Source of the DNA: Treponema socranskii subsp. buccale | GTDB taxonomy: Bacteria > Spirochaetota > Spirochaetia > Treponematales > Treponemataceae | Reading direction: 5' to 3' | Assembly: GCF_024181585.1 (NCBI RefSeq) | Contig: NZ_CP054258.1 | Coordinates: forward strand, 930,001 to 994,000 | DNA length: 64,000 nucleotides | Part shown: positions 1 through 7,538 of the stretch, piece after piece | Position numbering within the stretch: the stretch's first letter is position 1 | Layout of the letters: every line of letters begins with the position of its first letter | Notes under the pieces: generated by a model | The model's database searches: none | Told to the model about the DNA's origin: nothing | Seen by the model: only the letters and a program-made list of their open reading frames with translations | Position numbers and translations under genes: made by a program

Positions 1-132
1 AGGCTCGACGGCGGTACGCAGGATGATGCGCTCAAACTTTATTCGTTTATCGTAAACTGGGTTTTAATGCACATCGCGCGCGCAGACCGTATCTGGGGAA
101 AATTCGTTTCGCAAAAATTGGAGCAGGAATAA
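1..132 (+). CDS. C-terminal end of a hemerythrin-like protein (partial)
   Basis: The window opens inside a reading frame that runs from base 1 to a TAA at 130-132, giving 43 residues. The fragment contains W-V-L-M-H-I-A-R-A-D-R. The H-I-x-x-x-D spacing matches the last iron-ligand motif (HxxxxD) of bacteriohemerythrins, which bind oxygen at a di-iron site in a four-helix bundle and are often linked to chemotaxis or oxygen sensing in spirochaetes. Only this motif is visible, so the family call is an inference. The rest of the gene lies upstream of the window. Confidence 0.5.
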   Translation, partial: RLDGGTQDDALKLYSFIVNWVLMHIARADRIWGKFVSQKLEQE

Positions 133-152
133 AAGCGTCGGAAAAAACCGGC

Positions 153-204
153 ACGCTTACGGGACAAGGAATCGGACATTTTACGATCCGTGTTCCGTAA
201 GCGT
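153..204. other. Inverted repeat between the hemerythrin-like gene and uvrB
   Basis: A 10-bp perfect stem (ACGCTTACGG at 153-162, complement at 195-204) encloses a loop of about 32 nt. It lies between the converging 3' ends of the partial gene and uvrB. There is no clear T run, so it may be a weak bidirectional terminator. The remaining bases up to 258 hold no gene I can support. Confidence 0.4.
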
Positions 205-258
205 AAACGTCGTAAAATGGCCGGTTCAAAAGGCTGTTGGTTTTTCGCGAACCGGAGG

Positions 259-2256
259 CTACGAGCCGTATTGATTTTCGATGTCGCGTATTTGATCGCG
301 GATGACGGCGGCCTTTTCGTATTCGAGGCGGTCGGCTGCTTCCGCCATTTCGTTTTTAAGAGCGGCGATAAGCTTTTTACGCTGCGAAGGCACAAAGAGG
401 TTCGCGCTTTTTTTGAGGACGGCCAGTTCGACCGCCGCCGTTTCTTCGGCTTCTTTTTCTTCATGCACTAAAATATCTTCGACCGCTTTTGCGATCGTTT
501 TCGGCGTAATGCCGTGTTCTTTGTTGTACGCTTCCTGAATTTCCCGCCGGTGCTTCGTTTCGTTCAGCGCTTCCTGCATCGCATCGCTCATTCTGTCCGC
601 ATACATGACGACCGTCCCGTCAGCATTGCGCGCCGCCCGCCCGATGATTTGGATCAAGCTCGTCGCCGATCTCAAAAATCCGATTTTATCGGCATCGAGG
701 ATCGCGATAAACGATACTTCCGGCAAATCGATCCCTTCGCGCAAAAGGTTGATGCCGATGAGCACGTCGAACTCTCCCGCACGCAGCCCTTTTAATAATT
801 CGACGCGCTCGAAGGTTTCGACTTCGGAGTGGATGTATTTTACTTTGAGCGAAAGACCGAGCAGGTAGTCGGTCAAATCTTCGGCCATTTTTTTTGTCAG
901 CGTCAAAACGAGACTGCGTTCGTTTTTTGCGATGCGCTTTTTGATTTCGTTGTAGATATCTTCCATCTGGCCTTCGCTCGGCCGCACTTCGACGATCGGA
1001 TCGAGAAGACCGGTGGGTCTGATGAGCTGTTCGACGACTTGCGTGCTCTGTTTTACCTCTTCTTTGCGGGGCGTTGCGCTCACGTAGATGACTTGGTTGA
1101 GCTTTGCGGAAAATTCGGCAAACTTGAGCGGGCGATTGTCGAGCGCGCTCGGCAGGCGGAAACCGAAATCGACGAGGTTTTGTTTTCGGCTCCGATCTCC
1201 TTCGTACATTGCGCCGAGCTGCGGGACGGTGACGTGTGCTTCGTCGAGCATGCACAAAAAATCGTCGGGAAAATAGTGGAGGAGCGTCGCAGGAGGCTCT
1301 CCCGTCTTCCGCCCCGTGATCGGTGCGGAATAGTTTTCGATGCCGGGACAGTAGCCCATCTCTTTCATCATTTCGATATCATACGTCGTGCGCGTTTTGA
1401 GGCGTTCGTATTCGAGCGGTTTTTTTTGCGCTTCAAGTTCGGCGAGGCGAGCGTCGAGTTCCCTTTGTATGCGTTCGGTTGCGGCGACGAGCAGTTCGTG
1501 CGGCACGACAAAGTGACGTGCGGGATAGATGACCGTTTCGTCCAAATCTTCGATCGTCTTTCCCGTCATCACGTTGAAGCGCTTTATCTTTGCGACTTCA
1601 TCCCAATCGAATTCGATTTTATACGCTTCGTCCGTTTCCATGTATGCCGGAAAGATTTCCATGACGTCGCCGCGGATTCTGAAATTGCCCCGCTCCAATA
1701 CGGCGTCGTTGCGCTTGTACTGCAGCGCGATGAGTTCTTCCGCGATCGTATGCGTAGTGCGCGATTCTCCCTTTTCGATGTGTACGCGCATCTCTTTGTA
1801 TAAGTCCGGCATACCGAGGCCGTAGATACACGACACCGTTGCAACGACGACGACGTCGCGCCGCTCCATAAGGCTGTACGTTGCAGCCAAGCGCATCCGG
1901 TCGATTTCATCGTTTATCGACGCATCTTTTTCTATATATAAATCCCGTGCGGGCACGTATGCTTCGGGTTGATAATAATCGTAGTACGAAACGAAGTATT
2001 CGACGGCGTTGTCGGGAAAAAAACTTTTAAACTCGCGATACAGCTGCGCCGAAAGGGTTTTGTTGTGGCTGATGATGAGCGTCGGACGCTGCACGCGTTC
2101 GATGATTTTCGCCATCGTAAAAGTTTTGCCGCTTCCGGTTACGCCTTTGAGCGTCTGGTACTTGTCGCCGCGTAAAAAACCTTCGGCGAGCGCGTCGATC
2201 GCCTGTTTTTGGTCGCCCGCCGGTTCGTACGGAGACACTACGTGAAATTTGCGCAT
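259..2256 (-). CDS. uvrB: UvrABC excision nuclease subunit B
   Basis: UvrB is the damage-verifying helicase of nucleotide excision repair. It is loaded by UvrA and recruits UvrC. The protein is 665 residues, the usual length. It starts MRKFHVVSPYEPAGDQ; the Walker A motif GVTGSGKT is at residues 38-45, the tyrosine-rich beta-hairpin (Y-F-V-S-Y-Y-D-Y-Y) follows at about 92-100, LDEAH and the RecA-like helicase motifs come next, and a C-terminal UVR motif (D-R-L-E-Y-E-K-A-A) binds UvrC. The frame extends 19 codons further upstream, but family alignment favours the ATG at 2256. That ATG has no Shine-Dalgarno and sits 6 nt after a -10 box, so the mRNA is probably leaderless. Confidence 0.97.
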   Translation of the reverse strand: MRKFHVVSPYEPAGDQKQAIDALAEGFLRGDKYQTLKGVTGSGKTFTMAKIIERVQRPTLIISHNKTLSAQLYREFKSFFPDNAVEYFVSYYDYYQPEAYVPARDLYIEKDASINDEIDRMRLAATYSLMERRDVVVVATVSCIYGLGMPDLYKEMRVHIEKGESRTTHTIAEELIALQYKRNDAVLERGNFRIRGDVMEIFPAYMETDEAYKIEFDWDEVAKIKRFNVMTGKTIEDLDETVIYPARHFVVPHELLVAATERIQRELDARLAELEAQKKPLEYERLKTRTTYDIEMMKEMGYCPGIENYSAPITGRKTGEPPATLLHYFPDDFLCMLDEAHVTVPQLGAMYEGDRSRKQNLVDFGFRLPSALDNRPLKFAEFSAKLNQVIYVSATPRKEEVKQSTQVVEQLIRPTGLLDPIVEVRPSEGQMEDIYNEIKKRIAKNERSLVLTLTKKMAEDLTDYLLGLSLKVKYIHSEVETFERVELLKGLRAGEFDVLIGINLLREGIDLPEVSFIAILDADKIGFLRSATSLIQIIGRAARNADGTVVMYADRMSDAMQEALNETKHRREIQEAYNKEHGITPKTIAKAVEDILVHEEKEAEETAAVELAVLKKSANLFVPSQRKKLIAALKNEMAEAADRLEYEKAAVIRDQIRDIENQYGS

Positions 2257-2262
2257 ACAGTA

Positions 2263-2291
2263 AATATACCGCACTGTAGAAAAAAAAGCAA
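2263..2291 (-). promoter_or_regulatory. uvrB promoter, leaderless type
   Basis: On the minus strand TTGCTT (2286-2291) and TATATT (2263-2268) are separated by 17 bp. The uvrB ATG begins only 6 nt after the -10 box, so transcription should start at or next to the A of the start codon. Confidence 0.55.
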
Positions 2292-2307
2292 AAACGTGCG
2301 TTTGCAA

Positions 2308-2336
2308 TTGCATAAGCCGTCTTTTTAAAGTACAAT
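2308..2336 (+). promoter_or_regulatory. Promoter of the lapA-like/SPOR operon
   Basis: TTGCAT (2308-2313) and TACAAT (2331-2336) are 17 bp apart, divergent from the uvrB promoter. A 7-bp perfect hairpin (CGAATTT, complement at 2358-2364) follows in the leader before the GAGG ribosome binding site of the first gene. Confidence 0.5.
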
Positions 2337-2383
2337 TATTTTCGGTTTCGAATTTTCAAATTCGATTATCCATGTGAGGATCT

Positions 2384-2695
2384 ATGATCGGACTTATAAT
2401 TTTTATAGTGATAGCGGTATTGATTGCGATTTTTACCGGCTTTAATCTCGGAAATGTCTGCGACGTCAACGTGATTTTCCACACGTTTCACAAAGTACCT
2501 GTGTTTATTACGATTATCATATCGTTTATCGCGGGTATCGTCGTCGCGCTGCCGTTTTCGTTCGGCAAAGGCAAAAGCATCGCCGCGAAAAAAATCGATA
2601 AGATAAAAGCGAAGGCGGCAAAGGACGCGCTGAAAAATGCCGAAAACGCAGACGGAAAAGCGCCGGCTGAAAATCGGATGACGGAAAATAAATGA
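2384..2695 (+). CDS. LapA-like (DUF1049) inner-membrane protein
   Basis: This 103-residue protein has two transmembrane helices (about 2-20 and 39-60) with a short polar link, followed by a basic Lys/Ala-rich cytoplasmic tail. The arrangement is that of the LapA/DUF1049 family, whose E. coli member takes part in lipopolysaccharide assembly. Many spirochaetes keep a homologue without a classical LPS pathway, so the role here is open. A GAGG ribosome binding site precedes the ATG. Its stop overlaps the start of the next gene (ATGA at 2692-2695), so the two are translationally coupled. Confidence 0.75.
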   Translation: MIGLIIFIVIAVLIAIFTGFNLGNVCDVNVIFHTFHKVPVFITIIISFIAGIVVALPFSFGKGKSIAAKKIDKIKAKAAKDALKNAENADGKAPAENRMTENK

Positions 2696-3831
2696 AGCGA
2701 CGATGCCCTTCATTTGCCGTTTTATTATTATTGATTTTTTTTGCACCTCTTGCGGCGGATGAAGCGCAGCCGCTTACCGCCCGAACCGTCGCCGACGCCG
2801 CTGCTGCAAAGCCGAACGTCGACGCGTCGATCGCATATATCGCCGAAAACTTACCGAAAGTTTCCGATCCGAAAGAAAAGCGCGCGCTTTATGCGTTTTT
2901 CGGCTCGCTTCAGGAACAGCTTGCGCGTTTCGACGATGCGCGCGCATCTTATGCCGCCGCCGCCGCTATCAGCGCAGGCGATGCCGACCGCATGCCGAAA
3001 AAGTCGTCGGAACAGCTTGTCCTCGATGCGGTGCGCTGTGCGCTCAGCTCAGGCGATTATGCGGCGGCGGAGCGCTATCTCAATTCGGCGGTGCGTAATT
3101 CGAACGACGAAGCGATTCAGGCGCGGATCAAACTCTATGCGCTTTGGGCAGACCTTTGCCGTGCAAACGTGAGCGCCGATTTGGATGAAAGCGTCGTCAT
3201 GCTGAAAGCGTATATATCGCTCAAGTCGATGGCAAGCGTAAAACCCGCAGTCCTTTTGACATTATGGTATCTTACGGGGGACGCATCTTATGCTGCGGCA
3301 TTGAAAAAAGAATTTCCGGCATCGCTTGAAACGGGAATCGTAAAAGGTATCGTGCAGATCCTTCCGGCACCGTTTTGGTATTTTTTGCCGAGGAAAGAAG
3401 CGGCGCTTCCCGAAATCGATTCGAGCGGGACTGAAAAAATTGCAAGTACTGAAAAAGATACGGAAGCGGCTGCGGTACAAAAAACGGAATCGAAAAAAAA
3501 TGCCGGTCAATCGCAGACCGCACAAAACGCTTCCGAGCGGGGAGCCTCGGCCGGCGTACAGGGGACGCGAACGGGAGTCGCACAGGGGCAAAGCGCGGCG
3601 GAAGGGCAGGGACGTGAAACTTCGCTTCGCAGATTGCAGCTCGGCTTGTTCCGCGAAAAAGCGAATGCCGACAGGCTTGTCGCCGCTCTGAAAGACAAAG
3701 GATTTACTGCCGCCGTGACGACGGAAACGAGGGCGAGCGGCACGACGTATTATATCGTAGCGGTTGACGAAACTGACGGCAGTATCGGCGATAAGCTCAG
3801 AACAGCGGGATTTGAATTTTATCCGCTGTGA
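2692..3831 (+). CDS. Exported SPOR-domain protein
   Basis: 379 residues with a signal peptide (about 1-22, cleaved near PLAADEA). The middle is Ala-rich helical with TPR-like repeats (about 50-135). A low-complexity Lys/Glu/Ser/Gln linker spans 240-305. The C-terminal domain (about 307-379; L-R-R-L-Q-L-G-L-F and Y-Y-I-V-A-V) fits the SPOR fold, which binds denuded peptidoglycan strands at division sites. It starts on the ATGA overlap with the lapA-like gene and is probably a cell-envelope or division factor. The SPOR call is firm; the rest has no family I recognise. Confidence 0.8.
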   Translation: MKRRCPSFAVLLLLIFFAPLAADEAQPLTARTVADAAAAKPNVDASIAYIAENLPKVSDPKEKRALYAFFGSLQEQLARFDDARASYAAAAAISAGDADRMPKKSSEQLVLDAVRCALSSGDYAAAERYLNSAVRNSNDEAIQARIKLYALWADLCRANVSADLDESVVMLKAYISLKSMASVKPAVLLTLWYLTGDASYAAALKKEFPASLETGIVKGIVQILPAPFWYFLPRKEAALPEIDSSGTEKIASTEKDTEAAAVQKTESKKNAGQSQTAQNASERGASAGVQGTRTGVAQGQSAAEGQGRETSLRRLQLGLFREKANADRLVAALKDKGFTAAVTTETRASGTTYYIVAVDETDGSIGDKLRTAGFEFYPL

Positions 3832-3958
3832 TCGATATGACGTTTTTAATTGAAATTGTTATACGTCTCCGATCTGCACGATAGTTTGCAGTTTACGCTC
3901 CTTATTCTTTCGGATGTAATAAAAGGTATGAAAGCCGACTGCGATTCCTTATGAGGAC

Positions 3959-3988
3959 ACAAAGCGCGACGTTTACGGCGCGCTTTGT
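3959..3988. terminator. Hairpin after the SPOR gene
   Basis: A 10-bp perfect stem (ACAAAGCGCG at 3959-3968, complement at 3979-3988) with a 10-nt loop lies 127 bp after the SPOR stop. It has no strong T run. It directly precedes the first copy of the repeat family and resembles the terminator hairpins that precede the other copies. Confidence 0.4.
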
Positions 3989-3990
3989 GA

Positions 3991-4356
3991 TAGGAGACGC
4001 GAAAAAATCCTGCGCGGGGAACTTCGCACTTCGTGCTCGTTGCAAGTTGCGCGGGGAACTTCACGCTGACGCGCTTGTCGCAAGTCGCGCGGGGAACTTC
4101 GCACTTCGTGCTCGTTGCAAGTTGCGCGGGGAACTTCGCGCTAACACGCTCGCGATTTCTCCGCACTGCTCGAAATTATTTTTTAAAGTCTGGAGTTGAA
4201 AAACGGCCGAGCCGTTTTTCTTTTATAGGAGACGCGAAAAAATCCTGCGCGGGGAACTTCGCGCTAACGCGCTCGTTGCAAGTCGCGCACTGCTCGGATT
4301 TGGTTGATGAAGTCGAGAGTTGAAAAACGCTTGGCGCGTTTTTCTTTTATTAACAC
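3991..4356. repeat. Composite repeat region A: 37/38-bp tandem units and terminator hairpins
   Basis: The block starts at ATAGGAGACGCG then AAAAAATCC. Units begin GCGCGGGGAACTTC and end GCAAGT(T/C). Complete units lie at 4012-4048 (37 bp), 4049-4086 (38 bp) and 4087-4123 (37 bp), with a partial fourth at 4124-4146 that runs into a CTCGCGATTTC arm and the loop motif CCGCACTGCTC (4161-4171). A second block at 4227-4297 holds one 38-bp unit (4247-4284). Perfect GC hairpins with T runs follow at 4198-4220 and 4322-4344. No credible gene lies in 3832-4470. The family recurs at 17747-18175 and 30775-30964. Confidence 0.85.
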
Positions 4357-4392
4357 GCTCGCGATTTCTCCGCACTGCTCGAAATCGCGAGC
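4357..4392. repeat. Constant-loop hairpin upstream of tyrS
   Basis: A perfect 12-bp inverted repeat, GCTCGCGATTTC (4357-4368) and its complement (4381-4392), encloses the 12-nt loop TCCGCACTGCTC. The loop matches those at 18152-18163 and 30941-30952, while the stem sequence is different. The right arm is followed by TC and the -35 box of the tyrS promoter. Confidence 0.85.
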
Positions 4393-4394
4393 TC

Positions 4395-4423
4395 TTGTCT
4401 TAATTCTCTCAATCATATAAAAT
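4395..4423 (+). promoter_or_regulatory. tyrS promoter abutting the hairpin
   Basis: TTGTCT (4395-4400) and TAAAAT (4418-4423) are separated by 17 bp. The -35 box starts 2 nt after the hairpin arm. Transcription should begin near 4430, leaving a leader of about 40 nt that carries an AAGGATG ribosome binding site. Confidence 0.55.
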
Positions 4424-4470
4424 CGAAAATGTATTTTTGGAAAAGTGATTTTAATAATTAAGGATGACGT

Positions 4471-5715
4471 ATGAACAGCACGCTTGCCGAATTGAAAGCG
4501 CGGGGATTTTATTCTCAATGTACCGATATCGATTCTCTTTCTTCCCGCATGGACTCGGGTCCCATTACTTTTTACGTCGGCTGCGATCCGACGGGGCCGA
4601 GTCTCCACATCGGGCACATGGTTCCGTTTTTTGCGCTGCGGCATCTGCGTTCTGCGGGAAATGTCGGTATCGCGCTCATCGGCGGCGGAACTGCGCGTAT
4701 AGGGGATCCGAGCGGCAAAACGGAAATGCGCAAAATGCTTTCGTATGAAGAGCTTGACAAAAACGTCGCGCGCATAGAAAAGCAGCTCGACGCCTTTATC
4801 GGTTTTGACGGCAAGACGGCGTTTTCGGACAACAATAAAAATTGGCTTGCGGATTTGAACTATATCGATTTTTTACGCGATATCGGTTCCTGTTTTTCCG
4901 TCAACAAAATGCTGTCGTTCGAAGCGTACAAAATGCGGCTCGAACGGGGGCTTTCGTTTATCGAATTCAATTATCAGCTTTTGCAGAGTTACGACTTTCT
5001 CATGCTGCACAAACGACACGGCTGTATTTTGCAGATCGGAGGCGACGACCAGTGGGGCAATATCACTGCGGGTGTCGATTTGATTCGGAGAAAGCTCGGC
5101 GGCACGACGGAAAAAAATATCGAACACGAATGTTTCGGTTTGACCTTCCCGCTCATCATGCGCGCGGACGGGCAAAAGATGGGCAAGAGCGAACACGGCG
5201 CGGTATTCCTCGACGCTTCGCTCACGAGCGTGTACGATTTTTTCCAATATTGGCGGAATGTCGCCGATGCGGACGTGCGCAAATTCCTTTTGCTCTTTAC
5301 GTTTTTGAGTATCGAAGAAATCGATAAAATCTGTGCAGGCAATATCAACGAAGCGAAAGAGCGGCTCGCATACGAAGCGACCGCCGTAATTCACGGCAAA
5401 GCCGAAGCCGACAAAGCGCTTTCGGGTGCAAAGGCCGCATTCGGAGGTGAAGGTGACAAAGCGCATATGCCGACGGCGGAAATCGCAAAGCAGGCGATCG
5501 AAGAGGGGATCGGAGTAGTCGATCTCTTTGCAATCGCACAGCCGGGCACTTCAAAAAGCGATAACCGCCGCCTCGTCGAGCAGGGGGGCGCGCAGGTAAA
5601 CGGCCGAGTTGTAAAAGACGTTCATGCGCTCATCACGATAAAAGAAGCGGATGCGGACGGCGAGTTTATTTTGAAAGCGGGCAAAAAGCGGATCATCCGC
5701 GTCATCGTAAAATAA
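4471..5715 (+). CDS. tyrS: Tyrosyl-tRNA synthetase
   Basis: This class I aminoacyl-tRNA synthetase charges tRNA-Tyr with tyrosine. 414 residues, close to the bacterial norm. HIGH is at 46-49 and the KMSKS-type loop reads KMGKS at 236-240. The tyrosine-binding segments F-Y-V-G-C-D-P-T and Y-Q-L-L-Q-S-Y-D are intact. An S4-like RNA-binding domain occupies about 348-410. The ATG at 4471 has an upstream AAGGATG. The gene stands alone, transcribed from a promoter that directly follows the hairpin at 4357-4392. Confidence 0.97.
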   Translation: MNSTLAELKARGFYSQCTDIDSLSSRMDSGPITFYVGCDPTGPSLHIGHMVPFFALRHLRSAGNVGIALIGGGTARIGDPSGKTEMRKMLSYEELDKNVARIEKQLDAFIGFDGKTAFSDNNKNWLADLNYIDFLRDIGSCFSVNKMLSFEAYKMRLERGLSFIEFNYQLLQSYDFLMLHKRHGCILQIGGDDQWGNITAGVDLIRRKLGGTTEKNIEHECFGLTFPLIMRADGQKMGKSEHGAVFLDASLTSVYDFFQYWRNVADADVRKFLLLFTFLSIEEIDKICAGNINEAKERLAYEATAVIHGKAEADKALSGAKAAFGGEGDKAHMPTAEIAKQAIEEGIGVVDLFAIAQPGTSKSDNRRLVEQGGAQVNGRVVKDVHALITIKEADADGEFILKAGKKRIIRVIVK

Positions 5716-5898
5716 GCGGCGCAGGGAGCGGATTACGGGAACGCCGTGCTAAAGTGTATACGGACGCAAAACTCTGAACAGATTATAGCGCAGAACAAGA
5801 TTTACTCTCGGCTGAAAAATTCAAAACTGAGGCTTTTTCATATTGAGATTCTGTTGAAATATAATTTAACGAAAGTACTTTTATGGGGCGATCAGTTG
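5716..5898. other. AT-rich intergenic stretch
   Basis: The bases between tyrS and the Abi-type gene are clearly richer in A and T than their neighbours. I see no gene, no repeat of the local families and no convincing terminator. A 61-codon frame at 5746-5931 lacks a ribosome binding site and any family resemblance. Confidence 0.4.
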
Positions 5899-6766
5899 TT
5901 ATTTTTTTGTCAGCAAATCAACCCAATTTAGAGGAAATGCGATATGTGCCAAATTGATATCGTCTTTATATTCTTTAAATAAATTTACTATCGGTTTTAG
6001 GATCGATGTATTCCATTTTTCCGCATCATAATACAATCCCTTTACCGACTGTATTATTGTCCAAAGTCTATATTTGTCTTTGCCTTCGGTTTTAAATCCT
6101 GCGGGAACGGAAGGAAAAATTCCGGTAATAAAGCCGTCCGTAATGTGCACAAATATTCCTTAAATCGGTACAACAACGCAGCCAGCTTTTTATATTATTT
6201 GCGGTAGAATGAAATACGGCACGCGCACGCTCTTTTTGATCTTGTGTATTTAAATCGGCAAAAAAGAATGACAGTATCCCGAGCGTAAACAATTCAACAA
6301 TTACCCGAATCGGAAACATATCATTGTATTTTTGTGTATGATGACGTACAAACGGAAGATTCCTATCGCTGTGTATTTTCTGCTCAATCAGTTTTTTAAA
6401 TTTTTCATGTTGATGTTTTGCAGAATAATTTTTCTCATTAAAATATCCGACAGCTCCGTATTTATGCGCATGAAAATAAGCGAACGCGGCTCTCGCAAAC
6501 ACTTCTATTTCTTCTATTGCGGAAAAGATTATACGTCGTAGTTTTCGATCGAATTCATAAATATTAAAAACCTGCTCAAAACTTGTGCCTTCAACATACG
6601 TATCGTCACTCTTTTTGAACGGTAAAAAATATGCGGACAGGCGATAATAATTTACCGTATTCAGTACAGCAATACAAAATGCATCATCTTTTGTCGTGCA
6701 TCCGCGCAACTTTAATTTAGCGAGTTGTTGTTCATAGGTTGTGGGATTTTTTATCGGATCAGGCAT
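5899..6766 (-). pseudogene. Abi_2 family abortive-infection protein, frameshifted near its end
   Basis: The main frame runs from the ATG at 6766 (MPDPIKNPTTYEQQLAKL). It shows Abi_2 family hallmarks: T-V-N-Y-Y-R-L-S-A-Y, the Y-E-F-D-R-K-L-R-R segment, and N-I-C-A-H-Y-G-R-L-Y near the end. It then runs into nonsense and stops at 6092. The natural continuation (I-F-P-S-V-P-A-G-F, ending L-N-W-V-D-L-L at 5899) lies in another frame. Removing one A from the A5 run at 6115-6119 would join them into one protein of about 290 residues. Abi_2 proteins are phage-defence effectors related to HEPN RNases (R-x-x-x-x-H is visible as R-N-I-C-A-H). The gene is AT-rich, suggesting transfer. The shift could be decay, phase switching or a sequencing slip. 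Confidence 0.75.
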
Positions 6767-6813
6767 AAAAAATGCCCCCCCATGGGACACATCAAAGAGA
6801 GGTGCGGGGGGGC
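6767..6813 (-). terminator. Terminator between the rluA-family gene and the Abi gene
   Basis: On the minus strand an 8-bp GC stem (6806-6813 with 6774-6781) is followed by a T6 run (6767-6772). The Abi ATG at 6766 comes immediately after the T run with no ribosome binding site between, so read-through and expression of the Abi gene should be low. Confidence 0.75.
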
Positions 6814-6846
6814 CTATTGAAATAATAATATTGGAAAAGTCAATTT

Positions 6847-7509
6847 TCAAATCTTTCGCACATCATTTAAAATCGCACCGAATGCTTTAGGCAATTCTAT
6901 ACGCACGATTTTTTCTTTTCCCGAAAGCGGAAAAGAAAGCTTCGACGCGCACAAGAGCAGCCGTTTTGTACCGCAGTATTTTTTTAATAATTTATTTTTT
7001 CCAAAGTTTCCGTGTTTGTCGTCGAACGCGACGGGGCATCCTTTCTTTGCCAAGTGGATACGTATTTGATGCATACGCCCCGTTTCGAGCGTCAGATGGA
7101 CGAGTGAAAGCGAAAGCGTTTCTCCGCCGCAGTCGATTTCGAAAATGTCGCTTACCGCATATTGCGTAACAGCCCGTTTTATTTCTCCGTGCTGCATGAC
7201 ATCGTCCCTTATCACGCCTTTTCGTTCAGCAAATGTCCCGATGCAAATCGCATCGTATTCTTTTTTTACTGCGCGGGAAGCGACGAGTTTTGACCACTTG
7301 GCGGCGGCAGCCTTTGTTTTTGCCGCGATCATAAGACCCGACGTATCTTTATCGAGGCGGTGTACGAGAAAAATTTCGTACCCCGTTTGTTCGGGAAGCT
7401 CTTTATCGAGCGGATGAGCGATACCTTCGCCGCCCTGTACCGAAACGCCTGCGGGTTTGTTTATAATGATGATCTCTTCGTTTTCGTATACAATGGGGAT
7501 CGCATTCAT
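6847..7509 (-). CDS. RluA-family pseudouridine synthase
   Basis: This enzyme isomerises uridine to pseudouridine in rRNA or tRNA. The family signature H-R-L-D-K-D-T-S-G-L is at residues 50-59, with the catalytic aspartate at 53. G-R-M-H-Q-I-R-I-H-L, the second conserved block, lies at about 155. At 220 residues there is no S4 domain, as in short RluA/RluC-like enzymes, so the target site cannot be named. I chose the ATG at 7509 (MNAIPIVYEN); an upstream codon at 7545 would overlap the divergent gene. Divergent from the exported protein at 7539. Confidence 0.88.
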   Translation of the reverse strand: MNAIPIVYENEEIIIINKPAGVSVQGGEGIAHPLDKELPEQTGYEIFLVHRLDKDTSGLMIAAKTKAAAAKWSKLVASRAVKKEYDAICIGTFAERKGVIRDDVMQHGEIKRAVTQYAVSDIFEIDCGGETLSLSLVHLTLETGRMHQIRIHLAKKGCPVAFDDKHGNFGKNKLLKKYCGTKRLLLCASKLSFPLSGKEKIVRIELPKAFGAILNDVRKI

Positions 7510-7538
7510 TTCGATAACTATAGACGAGGTGCCGTAAA

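Noticed and set aside
153-204. Riboswitch or small RNA at the left edge
   Set aside because: A single long-loop hairpin without a promoter or T run gives no support.
829-1803. 324-codon plus-strand frame
   Set aside because: Lies antisense within uvrB, whose protein is fully conserved; the frame is a shadow of its codon bias.
4357-4392. Integron attC site
   Set aside because: Conserved in loop rather than in the core recombination boxes; no GTTRRRY at the ends and no integrase.
5746-5931. 61-codon frame in the AT-rich gap after tyrS
   Set aside because: No ribosome binding site or similarity; overlaps the end of the Abi gene.
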